This document shows, in pieces, positions 8,988 through 17,284 of a DNA stretch of 64,000 bases. The stretch lies in NCBI RefSeq assembly GCF_000737715.1, contig NZ_JPRN01000002.1, positions 186,001-250,000 on the forward strand, in the 5' to 3' direction. The notes beneath the pieces are model-generated. The model worked only from the letters and a program-made list of their open reading frames with translations, did no database searches and was not told the origin of the DNA. The first letter of the stretch is position 1. The number at the start of each line of letters is the position of its first letter. The stretch is from Chryseobacterium sp. JM1 (GTDB lineage Bacteria > Bacteroidota > Bacteroidia > Flavobacteriales > Weeksellaceae). A program made the translations under genes and the position numbers.

Positions 8988-11948
8988 TTAGAAGTTAGCT
9001 TTTAATGATAATCCGATAGATCTGGTAATTGGTATCCCAAAAGAATCCACTCCTACACCACCAGGTGTGTTTCCTGAAACCTGCTCAGGATCAAACGGTG
9101 CTTTTTTATAAAAGAAAAATAGATTGGTACCCACTATACTTACGGTTGCATTTTTCAGGTAAGCGGAGTTGATATCAAAAGTATAGGCTATAGACGCCTG
9201 ACGCAGTCTTACTGTGGTTGCACTGTAGATATAGGCTTCATCAATTCCGGCTCCTTCCTGGTTGGCTCCTACAGTTTTATAATAAGCTTTAGCATCGGTC
9301 AACCCGGTGTATGCAGCTCCTGCATTCGGAGTTCCCGGTGCATATACCGCGTTCGGGATGGCTACTCCGCCTGCATCTCTGGCAGAAGCACTGTTCTGGC
9401 TTACCCCAAGCAGATCATTTGCTTTTTCTGTAAGAGAAAGAACTTTGCCTCCGAATTTCCCATCAACCAGGAAAGAAATTCCCAATTTTCCAATATTAAA
9501 AGTGTTGCCAAACCCTAACATAAATTTAGGATTCGGGTTACCTAAATACCCAAGGTTTTTATCTGCCATAGGTTTTCCATCAGCATCAACTAAAATTCTC
9601 CCCTGGTCATCTCTCAGGAATTTGATCCCATAGATGTCTCCGAAAGAGCCACCCAATTTAAGTTTCGTATAAGCGCCACCCCCGGTAAGTGCAAGAAGCT
9701 GACTTTCCGGAACGTTTATACTGGATGGAAATAATTCTACAATTTTATTTTTGTTGGTAGACCCATTTAAATTAGCCGTCCAGCCGAATTTTTCTGAATC
9801 AAATATTTTATAGGACAGAGAAGATTCAAAACCAGTATTTTGTATTTTTCCGGCATTTACATAATAGGAACCGGATGGTAAACCTCCTAAGTTAGAAGAA
9901 ATATCAAGCGCCAAAAGCTGGTTGGAAGCATTTGAATTGTAATACGTGATGTCAAAACTTAAACGGTTTTTGAACAATCTTAATTCAGTTCCGGCTTCAA
10001 ACGTTTTATTGAGTTCCGGCTTTACAAATAATTCCTTGAAAGCAGGATCTGTCACAAGTGAGTATTTAGGTTTTACAATCTGACCGGCATCTACGTTATA
10101 TCCGTAAACAGTATCATATAGGTTAGTTGCCGTTGTTAGATTGGCAGGCAATCCTAATCCTACGGTAGCGTACGATCCTCTTATTTTCCAAAAATTAATG
10201 GTTTCAGGCAGTTTGAAGATGGAGGATAATACCGCATTCACCCCTACAGATTCATAATCGTACCCGTTAGTTCCTGTTAAAGCCAATGTAGAATCCCAAT
10301 CATTTCTAAAGGTCATATCTACATACACCATATTTTTATAGCCTAATGATGCACTTGCAAAAACCGACTGTATTTGTTTTTTGGTACTGTAACTTATATT
10401 ATGAAATCCATCTCCTACACCCCTATCTACATTCCACTGCAGATTACTGAGGGTAAACAAATTCGGAATCGCCAAATATGCATTATCAATTTCTGTTACT
10501 GTATTTCTTGAGGTATTGATACTTCCCCCAACTGTAAAGTCTAATGAAAAGTCTTCGCTCAGTTTTGGACTACCTATTAATAAAACATCACCATAAGTAG
10601 AAGAGTTTTCGTATTTGTTCTGAAGAAGTCTTCCATTAATTCCGTTACTCGTAATGAGATTTGGATCTGAATAGGTTGCGACCCCTCTCTGGCTGTCGGT
10701 AATGTTCCAGCTATAGTTTCCTCTTACCCTTGCAGATAACCAAGGATTGATCTGATAGGCCAGGGATACAGCGGTATATGTGTTTTTGTTATTAACAGTA
10801 ACTCTATTTCTGTTTAATATCCAATACGGGTTTTGTGTTGCAGGATTTCCGTTGAATTTTCCGTCCGGTCCTACAGCCCACCAGTTTTGACCAGGTAATA
10901 ATCTTGATTTGTCTATATAAGAATAGTTGCTGTTATTATATTGGTCAAAATCTACTCCTCTTGGCAGCCAATATAAACTCACTAAAGGCGAAAAAGAAAT
11001 ACCGGGAGTCTGTCTGTTGATGCTGTTTTGTAAAGAGCCAATAAAATTAGCATCCAACGTTAACTTATCATTCAGATACTTACTGGAATTTCTGAAAGAA
11101 ACATTGTATTGATCGAAATAAGAAGAAGGAATAATCCCTTTATTAGTGGTATTTCCTATTGAGAAATAATTCGTAGATTTTTCAGTTCCTGACTGGAAAG
11201 AAAGGCTGTTCACCCATGTCGTTCCATTTTGCAGGAAATCTTTCAGGTGGTCCTTAGAAGCACCTTTTGCACCCCAGCTTTCATTGGAAACACCAGGAGC
11301 TTGACCGGAAACTGCAGGATCGTAAGAAAGATAGCTATGCTGCAGCTTGGGAAGACTATAGGCCTGATCTACCGTCAGACTCGTATTGTAAGTTATAGAA
11401 CTTCTCCCTAATTTTCCTTTTTTAGTGGTAATCAGTATAACCCCGTTACCTCCCATAGAGCCATAAAGAGCGGAGGCAGAAGCCCCTTTTAAGAAGTTCA
11501 TGCTTTCAATGTCATCCGGATTGATGGAGCTTAAAACGTCTCCTGCATCAGGCATTGTAGAATACTGGCTGGCTTCCGCGGACTTTCCAACCCCGTTAAT
11601 AATAGGTATTCCGTCTATCACATAAAGCGGCTGGCTGTTGTTGGCAGACTTATTTCCTCTCATTAAAACCCTCACCGAACTTCCTACACCATTGGTTCTA
11701 TTGATCTGTACGTTGGAAACTTTTCCACTGATAGAGTTTAAAAAATTGGGCGTTTTCACTTCCGTCAGTTCATCTCCACCTATTTGCTGGCTGGAGTACG
11801 TAAGGGAGCGAGCCTGCCTTTTAATCCCCAAAGAGGTCACCACCACCTCTTCTATTTTAGTTGTATTAGCAGTATCTGCCTTTTTAGTTTCCTGTGCGTA
11901 AGCAGACAAAGAAAAAACTAATAAAACCGGTATAACAGTTTTTCTCAT
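8988..11948 (-). CDS. SusC/RagA-family TonB-dependent glycan transporter
   Basis: A 986-residue outer-membrane receptor. A signal peptide (ending SAYAQ) is followed directly by a TonB box (EEVVVTS, about 33-39), then the plug domain with QPLYVIDGIPI near residue 105 and a long beta-barrel rich in aromatic strands ending in LSLKANF. The usual N-terminal carboxypeptidase-regulatory-like domain is missing, so TonB coupling is direct and no anti-sigma signalling extension exists. With the adjacent SusD it forms the importer for N-glycan fragments into the periplasm. It is the first gene of the operon, after a 417-bp upstream region carrying a putative promoter. Confidence 0.95.
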   Translation of the reverse strand: MRKTVIPVLLVFSLSAYAQETKKADTANTTKIEEVVVTSLGIKRQARSLTYSSQQIGGDELTEVKTPNFLNSISGKVSNVQINRTNGVGSSVRVLMRGNKSANNSQPLYVIDGIPIINGVGKSAEASQYSTMPDAGDVLSSINPDDIESMNFLKGASASALYGSMGGNGVILITTKKGKLGRSSITYNTSLTVDQAYSLPKLQHSYLSYDPAVSGQAPGVSNESWGAKGASKDHLKDFLQNGTTWVNSLSFQSGTEKSTNYFSIGNTTNKGIIPSSYFDQYNVSFRNSSKYLNDKLTLDANFIGSLQNSINRQTPGISFSPLVSLYWLPRGVDFDQYNNSNYSYIDKSRLLPGQNWWAVGPDGKFNGNPATQNPYWILNRNRVTVNNKNTYTAVSLAYQINPWLSARVRGNYSWNITDSQRGVATYSDPNLITSNGINGRLLQNKYENSSTYGDVLLIGSPKLSEDFSLDFTVGGSINTSRNTVTEIDNAYLAIPNLFTLSNLQWNVDRGVGDGFHNISYSTKKQIQSVFASASLGYKNMVYVDMTFRNDWDSTLALTGTNGYDYESVGVNAVLSSIFKLPETINFWKIRGSYATVGLGLPANLTTATNLYDTVYGYNVDAGQIVKPKYSLVTDPAFKELFVKPELNKTFEAGTELRLFKNRLSFDITYYNSNASNQLLALDISSNLGGLPSGSYYVNAGKIQNTGFESSLSYKIFDSEKFGWTANLNGSTNKNKIVELFPSSINVPESQLLALTGGGAYTKLKLGGSFGDIYGIKFLRDDQGRILVDADGKPMADKNLGYLGNPNPKFMLGFGNTFNIGKLGISFLVDGKFGGKVLSLTEKANDLLGVSQNSASARDAGGVAIPNAVYAPGTPNAGAAYTGLTDAKAYYKTVGANQEGAGIDEAYIYSATTVRLRQASIAYTFDINSAYLKNATVSIVGTNLFFFYKKAPFDPEQVSGNTPGGVGVDSFGIPITRSIGLSLKANF

Positions 11949-12101
11949 AAGGTTAGTTTTATTAAGATTTATTTGAGAATCAACGACATCCCTTTAAATA
12001 TTGGTAACGGTATAAAACATTATTTATCTTCTTTTTTCCGCAACATTCTGTTCTATACTCCTCAAATAATTAAAGTTTTGATAAGATTTAATTCATATTA
12101 G

Positions 12102-12109
12102 CAAATCTA
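12102..12109 (-). promoter_or_regulatory. Putative -7 box for the susC-led operon
   Basis: On the minus strand TAGATTTG matches the Bacteroidota -7 consensus TAnnTTTG. It lies about 155 bases upstream of the susC start codon, implying a long leader. No good -33 TTTG was found at the usual distance, consistent with an activator-dependent promoter. The remainder of the 11949-12365 gap is AT-rich without genes, apart from the AraC terminator. Confidence 0.45.
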
Positions 12110-12301
12110 AATTTTGTTAACAGCTGGATATAATGTTATTTTATCATAAAACGATATTATTTATTCAGGTCTTTTTCACGCATCTCATTTATCCTCTGAT
12201 TTGCAGTAAAATAGGCCATTTTCCAACTTATTACTTTTCAGCCTTTGATATGACATTTTTTTAACACTTTTTGATTAAAATGCATCTGATATTCATAAAA
12301 A

Positions 12302-12325
12302 AATCCGGATAAAACGATCCGGATT
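12302..12325 (-). terminator. Intrinsic terminator of the AraC regulator gene
   Basis: Arms AATCCGGAT (12302-12310) and ATCCGGATT (12317-12325) enclose a 6-base loop. On the minus strand the stem is followed by a T-rich run. It lies just past the stop of the AraC gene, separating it from susC. Confidence 0.8.
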
Positions 12326-12365
12326 GTGAGTATATAAACAATGTATTTCCTTAATTTAAAAAGGG

Positions 12366-13244
12366 TTACTCTATTTTCTTCACGCCTTTAAAAAGCTCTT
12401 TAAACTCAGTAGGCGTAGTTTTCTTAATAGATTTAAAAACTTTATTGAAATTGGCAATATTATTAAAGCCGGCTTCAAAAGCAGTCTCAAAAACGGTCAG
12501 ATTCTTCTCCATAAGCCACCTTGCAGCATAGCTGATTCTGATTTCGTTAAGATAATTCACAAAAGTCTTACCCGTTCTTTTTTTGATGAATCTGTTAAAA
12601 GTAACACTGCTCATATTAATCAGAGAAGCTGCATCGTGAAGTGTAATCTTACTTTCAAAATTCTTATGCACAAAATCGTGTACAATCTTCATTTTATCAT
12701 TATCTGCAAAGGTTTCCGATTCGATGCTGTACGAGGATAAAAGCGTTTTATCTTCGGCAATGGCCAGTTCATTCAGAATTTTCATGATCTCAATGAATGA
12801 CTCAAAACTGTTCATTTTGGATAAATTGAAAAAGGAGTCTTTAAGCTTTTCTGCCGTTTCCTGAGAAAACAAAATGCCCCGGATGGAGTCCTTCATCAGG
12901 TTGCTGATGGGTTTCAGAATATTTTTATCCATCATCGACTGGTTAAAAAAATCCTGATTGAACTGCACCGTGATCTCATGGGTTTTCCGGTTTTTGCACT
13001 TATGGTTGGCCCAGCAGTGCGGAAGATTCGGACCTACCAACACCAGTTCGATGTCACCGATCTCTCCTGTGTGATCCCCGATCATCCGGCGGTATCCTTT
13101 TCCTTTGCTGATAAAATTGATCTCAATTTCCGGGTGATAATGATAGGGGAAATCGAAAGATGCCTTTATCCGGTCAAACACAAGAAAACTGTCCTCGGGA
13201 GATAATGGCGTTATTTCTCTCAAAATATTTTCTAGCTTACTCAT
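12366..13244 (-). CDS. AraC-family regulator, likely of the N-glycan locus
   Basis: A 292-residue protein with an N-terminal cupin-like sensor (FPYHYHPEIEINFISKGKG, about residues 32-50) and a C-terminal double helix-turn-helix (about 190-285: LHDAASLINMSSVTFNRFIK, then a second helix pair with FNNIANFNKVFKSIKKTTP). This architecture is typical of sugar-responsive AraC activators. It is co-directional with and just upstream of susC, but has its own terminator, so it is a separate unit. The inducer is unknown. A mannose-containing oligosaccharide is the natural guess given the neighbours. It takes the place of the hybrid two-component or ECF-sigma systems used in many such loci. Confidence 0.85.
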   Translation of the reverse strand: MSKLENILREITPLSPEDSFLVFDRIKASFDFPYHYHPEIEINFISKGKGYRRMIGDHTGEIGDIELVLVGPNLPHCWANHKCKNRKTHEITVQFNQDFFNQSMMDKNILKPISNLMKDSIRGILFSQETAEKLKDSFFNLSKMNSFESFIEIMKILNELAIAEDKTLLSSYSIESETFADNDKMKIVHDFVHKNFESKITLHDAASLINMSSVTFNRFIKKRTGKTFVNYLNEIRISYAARWLMEKNLTVFETAFEAGFNNIANFNKVFKSIKKTTPTEFKELFKGVKKIE

Positions 13245-13501
13245 CTAATCTTTGAAGAAATTAAAGTTATAATTCAATACAGTACGTTTTTACAAAATTG
13301 ATAAAAAACCAATCAACTAATATATAATTTTTATTTTTTCTATGTTTTTGATTAAAAAAACGAAACAAAAGTTGAAAGTAAGGCTTGAAATGGATAATAA
13401 AAACCTTTTTAGACCTATGAAATCCGGTCATCAGGAACAGCTTTCTATTTATTAATACTGCCAAAACCTTCTTTTTTGTATCTTTAAGCTAAAGTAATTG
13501 T

Positions 13502-14368
13502 ATGCAGCAGCAGCTTATTTTTGAAGATCACTATAAAAAACTCGGCCTTGAACTATTCTCCCAGAACAATCTGGAGAAGATCAATGGGACTCAATTCAGA
13601 TATGACATCAAAATTCTTTTCATTCCGGAAGGCTATGAACTCACTGTAGATTTTAATCATTATCAGGTATCAAAACCTACCCTGTTCTTTCTCACCAGCC
13701 AACATCTGAAAATAGAAAAAGGACAGGAGGAATCTATGCTTCTGTATTATAACCGTGATTTTTACTGCATCCAAATTCATGATAAAGAAGTAGCCTGTGA
13801 CGGACTTCTTTTCCATAATGTATTTGAAATTCCTTTCGTAGAGCTGACCGATTCTGAAACTTCCGACATTAAAAATTTATTCCAGCATATAAAAGATGAG
13901 CTACAATGGAAAGATTCTTCTGCTGAGGAAATGATCCGTACGTATGTAAAACAGATCATCATCCGTGCGACCAGAAACTGGAAAAAGCAGCATCTTAATA
14001 ATGATACGGTGAAAATTCCGGGCACTGAACTGGATGTTTTCAGAGACTTCAGCAGGTATCTGGAAATTCATTTTAGAGAAAAACATAATGTAGCAGATTA
14101 TGCGGAGCTCCTTCATATGGCTCCGAAAACATTAACACATAAGTTTAAAAGCCTGAATATAGAATCTCCCAACCAGTTGATCATCAACCGAATTTTACTG
14201 GAAGCGAAAAGACTCCTTTTCTACACCGATAAACCTGTGAAAGAAATCGCGTATGATCTCGGCTATGAGGATCCGGCTTATTTCAACCGGCTTTTCACCA
14301 ATAAAACGGGAAATACACCCGCTAATTTCAAGAAAAACTACACGTCGGGAAAAAAGTACAATATTTAA
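13502..14368 (+). CDS. AraC-family transcriptional regulator
   Basis: A 288-residue AraC/XylS-type regulator. The N-terminal half is a sensor-like domain without a strong signature. The C-terminal 100 residues hold two helix-turn-helix units (VADYAELLHMAPKTLTHKFK, then VKEIAYDLGYEDPAYFNRLF with NKTGNTPANFKK), the classic AraC signature. It is divergent from the other AraC gene across a 257-bp gap and lies 88 bp upstream of an OsmC gene in the same direction, so it may control that gene. The -7-like TATCTTTA (about 13478) just upstream could be its promoter. The signal sensed is unknown. Confidence 0.85.
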   Translation: MQQQLIFEDHYKKLGLELFSQNNLEKINGTQFRYDIKILFIPEGYELTVDFNHYQVSKPTLFFLTSQHLKIEKGQEESMLLYYNRDFYCIQIHDKEVACDGLLFHNVFEIPFVELTDSETSDIKNLFQHIKDELQWKDSSAEEMIRTYVKQIIIRATRNWKKQHLNNDTVKIPGTELDVFRDFSRYLEIHFREKHNVADYAELLHMAPKTLTHKFKSLNIESPNQLIINRILLEAKRLLFYTDKPVKEIAYDLGYEDPAYFNRLFTNKTGNTPANFKKNYTSGKKYNI

Positions 14369-14456
14369 TCCTTTTTATCTATTGAATCCGGCTTCCGACC
14401 ACCCTATCTTTGTATCATCAAAATCAATATATTAAAAATAACAAAAAGCAAACATT

Positions 14457-14876
14457 ATGAGACGTAACGCAACAGCCGTTTGGAACGGTAACATCAAAGA
14501 AGGTAAAGGACATTTAACTACTCAAAGTACAACTTTAAACGAAACCCAGTATTCTTTCAACAGCCGTTTCGCAGACGGAGTGGGAACCAATCCTGAAGAA
14601 CTTCTTGCTGCTGCACATGCAGGATGCTTCACGATGAAACTGAGTGCTGAACTTTCTCAGGCAGGTTTCACTCCTGAAGAATTAAAAACAACTTCCGTCA
14701 TCACTCTTGATCCAAGCGTAGGAAAAATTACAAAATCTGAACTGACTTTAACGGCAAAAGTTCCGGGAATTTCAGAAGAAGAATTCCAGAAATTCGCTAA
14801 AATAGCAGAGGAAGGATGCCCGGTGAGTGCAGCTTTCAACTTTGAAATTACTTTGAATGCTACTTTGCAACAATAA
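14457..14876 (+). CDS. osmC: OsmC-type peroxiredoxin (organic hydroperoxide reductase)
   Basis: A 139-residue OsmC/Ohr-family protein. OsmC enzymes reduce organic hydroperoxides with a reactive cysteine pair in the cytoplasm. Both are visible: [10 protein letters not shown] (Cys near residue 57) and [10 protein letters not shown] (Cys near 121), as are the N-terminal [11 protein letters not shown] and NSRF blocks of the OsmC branch. The length fits the family. The upstream AraC gene probably regulates it. A long inverted repeat just after the stop (14895-14929) may terminate its transcript. Confidence 0.92.
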   Translation: MRRNATAVWNGNIKEGKGHLTTQSTTLNETQYSFNSRFADGVGTNPEELLAAAHAGCFTMKLSAELSQAGFTPEELKTTSVITLDPSVGKITKSELTLTAKVPGISEEEFQKFAKIAEEGCPVSAAFNFEITLNATLQQ

Positions 14877-14903
14877 AAATGCTTAGAATTTTCCAAATAA
14901 TAT

Positions 14904-14938
14904 ACGACAGGTTTTGTCGTATATTATTTTCATATTTG
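14904..14938 (+). promoter_or_regulatory. Regulon site A: CGACA-N5-TGTCG palindrome plus -7-like box; also a long inverted repeat
   Basis: CGACA-GGTTT-TGTCG (14905-14919) is followed after exactly 11 bp by CATATTTG (14931-14938), one base off TAnnTTTG. The palindrome is extended to perfect 15-bp arms (14895-14909 and 14915-14929), so it may double as the osmC terminator. The same layout occurs at six other promoters in this window. It would drive the two unknown genes at 15020-16554. Confidence 0.6.
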
Positions 14939-14975
14939 GATAAATAATACTGTTCAAAAATTTCATTTCAATTTT

Positions 14976-15005
14976 TTTGCCAAGAGTTAAATTTGTATAA
15001 ATTTG
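14976..15005 (+). promoter_or_regulatory. Second candidate promoter for the 15.0-kb operon
   Basis: TTTG (14976-14979) lies 18 bp upstream of TAAATTTG (14998-15005), a good match to the Bacteroidota -33/-7 pair, 14 bp before the start codon at 15020. An overlapping second TAAATTTG sits at 14988-14995. If used, the transcript would be almost leaderless. It competes with site A as the true promoter. Confidence 0.45.
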
Positions 15006-15019
15006 TATTTTAAGCAGAT

Positions 15020-16153
15020 ATGTCAACAGAAAAAATTTTTATATCGCCAAAACTCGAAGGTCATCGTTTCAATGACCACACACTTCCAGTTAGCCTTATG
15101 GAAGACTTTTCTGCTTTTGAAGAGTTAATTTTTGAACTTGCAAAAACAATATATCTTAAAGAGAATCCAAAGAGAAAAAGAGTTCCCAAGGGATTTTCTG
15201 ATAATGTATATTTAAAACTTTCTAAAATTGAAGAGGGGAGTACGATCACCAAAATATTAATTGCTGTTACAACAAGTCTTACAAACCCTACTATACAGGT
15301 TGCTAATGATGAGTATTTTAGTTACTTTGAAAAAGCCAGAGATAAGGTTTTTGAATTAGTTGAAGATGCAAATTCTGGTAAGTCGGCGACTATTGACAGT
15401 AAATTTCTCAATTATTTTAATCGAATTGGTAAAAATTTAGAAGAAGATGAATCGATTGATTTTTTAAACTCTTCAATAAGAAATGTCAAATTTAGTAGAA
15501 ATACCAGAAGAAAGATATTACTATCGAGAAAAGAAAAACTTGGATATTCCGAGATTATTCATGAAAATGTTCTAATATCTTCAATTGATAAAAAAAATCA
15601 AATTTTTAATATCGAATTAAATAGTTCAACTTTTGAGCATCCGATAGTCACTGATTTTTTTGATACCATCAATTTAGCATTTCAAGAATATGAAAATAAA
15701 ACATTAGTATCGTTAAAAGCCACAGGTGTATATAATGAACAATTTAAACTTGTACATATTGAAGATATACAATCAATGGATATATTAGACCCTTATGATG
15801 TTAATGTAAGATTACAAGATCTTCTTTTGTTAGAAGAAAAATGGTACGATGGAGTACAGGGTAAGGCCTTAGACCGAGAAAAAACCAACATTTTTGAAAG
15901 TTATTTCAAAAATTATTTCAACTCCAATTTACAGCTTCCTGCAATATTTCCCACGTTAAATGGTGATATTGTACTCGAATGGAAAAAAAACGATATCGAA
16001 ATTTCCCTAGAAGTGAGTTTACATGATTTAAATGCAGAATTACTTTATTTTGATATGAATAATGATAATGAGGATTTTCAAAAAAGAATTGACTTAAGCA
16101 TTGATTCTAGCTGGGAAGAAATTAATGACATCATCTCAAAAAATATTATTTGA
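15020..16153 (+). CDS. Protein of unknown function (377 aa), first of a two-gene operon
   Basis: I do not recognise this protein. It is 377 residues, soluble, acidic and lysine-rich, with no signal peptide or membrane segment. The N-terminus reads as alpha/beta (IFISPKLEGHRFNDHTLPV), followed by a basic stretch NPKRKRVPKGF and a C-terminal acidic half. Base composition is more AT-rich than the flanking housekeeping genes, which hints at horizontal transfer. Its stop overlaps the start of the next gene (TGATG), so the two are translationally coupled. The upstream palindrome is shared with toxin and fibre-like loci at 32.3 and 45.4-59.7 kb, so a role in the same regulon is possible but unproven. 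Confidence 0.75.
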   Translation: MSTEKIFISPKLEGHRFNDHTLPVSLMEDFSAFEELIFELAKTIYLKENPKRKRVPKGFSDNVYLKLSKIEEGSTITKILIAVTTSLTNPTIQVANDEYFSYFEKARDKVFELVEDANSGKSATIDSKFLNYFNRIGKNLEEDESIDFLNSSIRNVKFSRNTRRKILLSRKEKLGYSEIIHENVLISSIDKKNQIFNIELNSSTFEHPIVTDFFDTINLAFQEYENKTLVSLKATGVYNEQFKLVHIEDIQSMDILDPYDVNVRLQDLLLLEEKWYDGVQGKALDREKTNIFESYFKNYFNSNLQLPAIFPTLNGDIVLEWKKNDIEISLEVSLHDLNAELLYFDMNNDNEDFQKRIDLSIDSSWEEINDIISKNII

Positions 16154-16554
16154 TGACTGAAAAAACATTATTACATAGACAAATACATCCATCTTGGGTT
16201 CAAAATGATACAGTTTCTTCGCAAGCATTCTTAGCAGAAAACAATATTGCTTCATTAGCATTTACCCCCTCTGAAAAGGATCATAAAAAATTATCTGTTT
16301 ATAATGGTGAAAAGTTTTCTGCTGAACAATCTTTTACACATTACACTGCAACTCTTCAATCGGCAGGGGTATTATCAGTTACTGTTTCTGAAGTAGATTC
16401 TATTGGAGATCTAAAAGTACAGGAAGACAATAATCCTTTTGATGGCCATTCAATTATAGATTACAGTATGGTTGAAAATACTAATCAAATAAAAAAGAAG
16501 GCAAAGCGTTTAAAAGGACTAGCAACTCAAAGAGGCTGGACACATAAAGAGTAA
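16153..16554 (+). CDS. Small protein of unknown function coupled to the upstream gene
   Basis: A 133-residue protein starting at the ATG that overlaps the upstream stop codon by one base. A TTG one codon earlier is the alternative start. It has no signal peptide or membrane segment. The first part is a mixed alpha/beta sequence (HPSWVQNDTVSSQAFLAENN), and the tail is strongly basic (KKKAKRLKGLATQRGWTHKE). The overlap and matching AT-rich composition suggest it works with the 377-residue partner. A two-gene defence or toxin-antitoxin type unit is conceivable, but no known family is recognised. Confidence 0.7.
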   Translation: MTEKTLLHRQIHPSWVQNDTVSSQAFLAENNIASLAFTPSEKDHKKLSVYNGEKFSAEQSFTHYTATLQSAGVLSVTVSEVDSIGDLKVQEDNNPFDGHSIIDYSMVENTNQIKKKAKRLKGLATQRGWTHKE

Positions 16555-16614
16555 AGTTTTTATGTAAATTATAAAAATCTGGGTTATGATTTGACTCGGG
16601 TTTTATTTTAAAAT

Positions 16615-16638
16615 AAAATATACCAATCGGTATATTTT
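16615..16638. promoter_or_regulatory. Palindromic operator upstream of the TetR operon
   Basis: Perfect 10-bp arms AAAATATACC (16615-16624) and GGTATATTTT (16629-16638) flank AATC. The palindrome sits immediately before the -7 box TATATTTG, where a -33 region would be, so a bound repressor would block RNA polymerase. It is 31 bp ahead of the TetR start, strongly suggesting autoregulation. Confidence 0.8.
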
Positions 16639-16640
16639 TG

Positions 16641-16648
16641 TATATTTG
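16641..16648 (+). promoter_or_regulatory. -7 box of the TetR-thiolase operon promoter
   Basis: TATATTTG matches TAnnTTTG exactly, 20 bp upstream of the TetR start codon and 3 bp downstream of the palindromic operator. Confidence 0.7.
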
Positions 16649-16668
16649 CATTGAAATTAAACACTTAA

Positions 16669-17274
16669 ATGTCAAAAGCAGAAAAGACCAAACAGTTTAT
16701 CATTGAGAAAACAGCGTCTTTGTTCAATACTAAAGGCTATACGTCTACGTCTTTATCTGACATCACGGAAGCTACAGGTCTGACCAAAGGAAGCATCTAT
16801 GGAAACTTCGGCAACAAAGATGAAGTGGCACTGGAAGTTTACAAATACAATTCCAGCCTGTTATCCAAAAACATGGCCAGATCTTTAGGAGAAGAGTTTC
16901 CAACGACCATTGATAAACTCAATGCATTTGTCAATTTTTACCGGAAAAACTGGAAAACAGTCTTTGAAAACGGAGGCTGTCCTTTGATGAACGCAGCCAC
17001 AGAAGCTGATGATACTTTTCCCAGTCTGAAGAAACAGGTGACCCAATCGTTTGAAGGTTGGATCAAAAAAATAGCATCCGTCATTAAAGACGGGCAGGAC
17101 AACGGAGAGATCCATCAGACCATAGATTCAGACGAATACGGATCATTATTCATCATGATGGTAGAAGGCGGAATCCTGCTTGCCAAAACCACAGAAGAAG
17201 AAAAATATCTGCATATGGCTTTAGACAGGATATTATTCATGATCGACAAAGAATTAAAAATACTTCCCTCATAA
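16669..17274 (+). CDS. TetR-family repressor of the adjacent lipid operon
   Basis: A 201-residue TetR/AcrR-type regulator. The N-terminal helix-turn-helix is clear (ETATGLTKGSIYGNFGNKDEVA around residues 35-57 in pieces: TSLSDITEATGLTKGSIYGN). The C-terminal ligand domain contains GGCPLMNAATEADD, seen in the TetR_C subgroup with the YfiR/AcrR type. It is the first gene of an operon with thiolase, thioesterase and ketoacyl synthase, following an 11-bp gap to the next gene. The palindrome at 16615-16638 is its probable operator. The ligand is likely an acyl-CoA or a toxic lipid, by analogy with repressors of fatty-acid genes. Confidence 0.9.
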   Translation: MSKAEKTKQFIIEKTASLFNTKGYTSTSLSDITEATGLTKGSIYGNFGNKDEVALEVYKYNSSLLSKNMARSLGEEFPTTIDKLNAFVNFYRKNWKTVFENGGCPLMNAATEADDTFPSLKKQVTQSFEGWIKKIASVIKDGQDNGEIHQTIDSDEYGSLFIMMVEGGILLAKTTEEEKYLHMALDRILFMIDKELKILPS

Positions 17275-17284
17275 ATTTTTCAAT

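Noticed and set aside
12000..12360. A small RNA or riboswitch upstream of susC
   Set aside because: Apart from the AraC terminator and a -7 box, no stable fold or known motif is visible in this AT-rich region.
13267..13464. A 65-codon minus-strand frame in the gap between the two AraC genes
   Set aside because: Low-complexity AT-rich sequence, no homology pattern, and it would fill the divergent promoter region.
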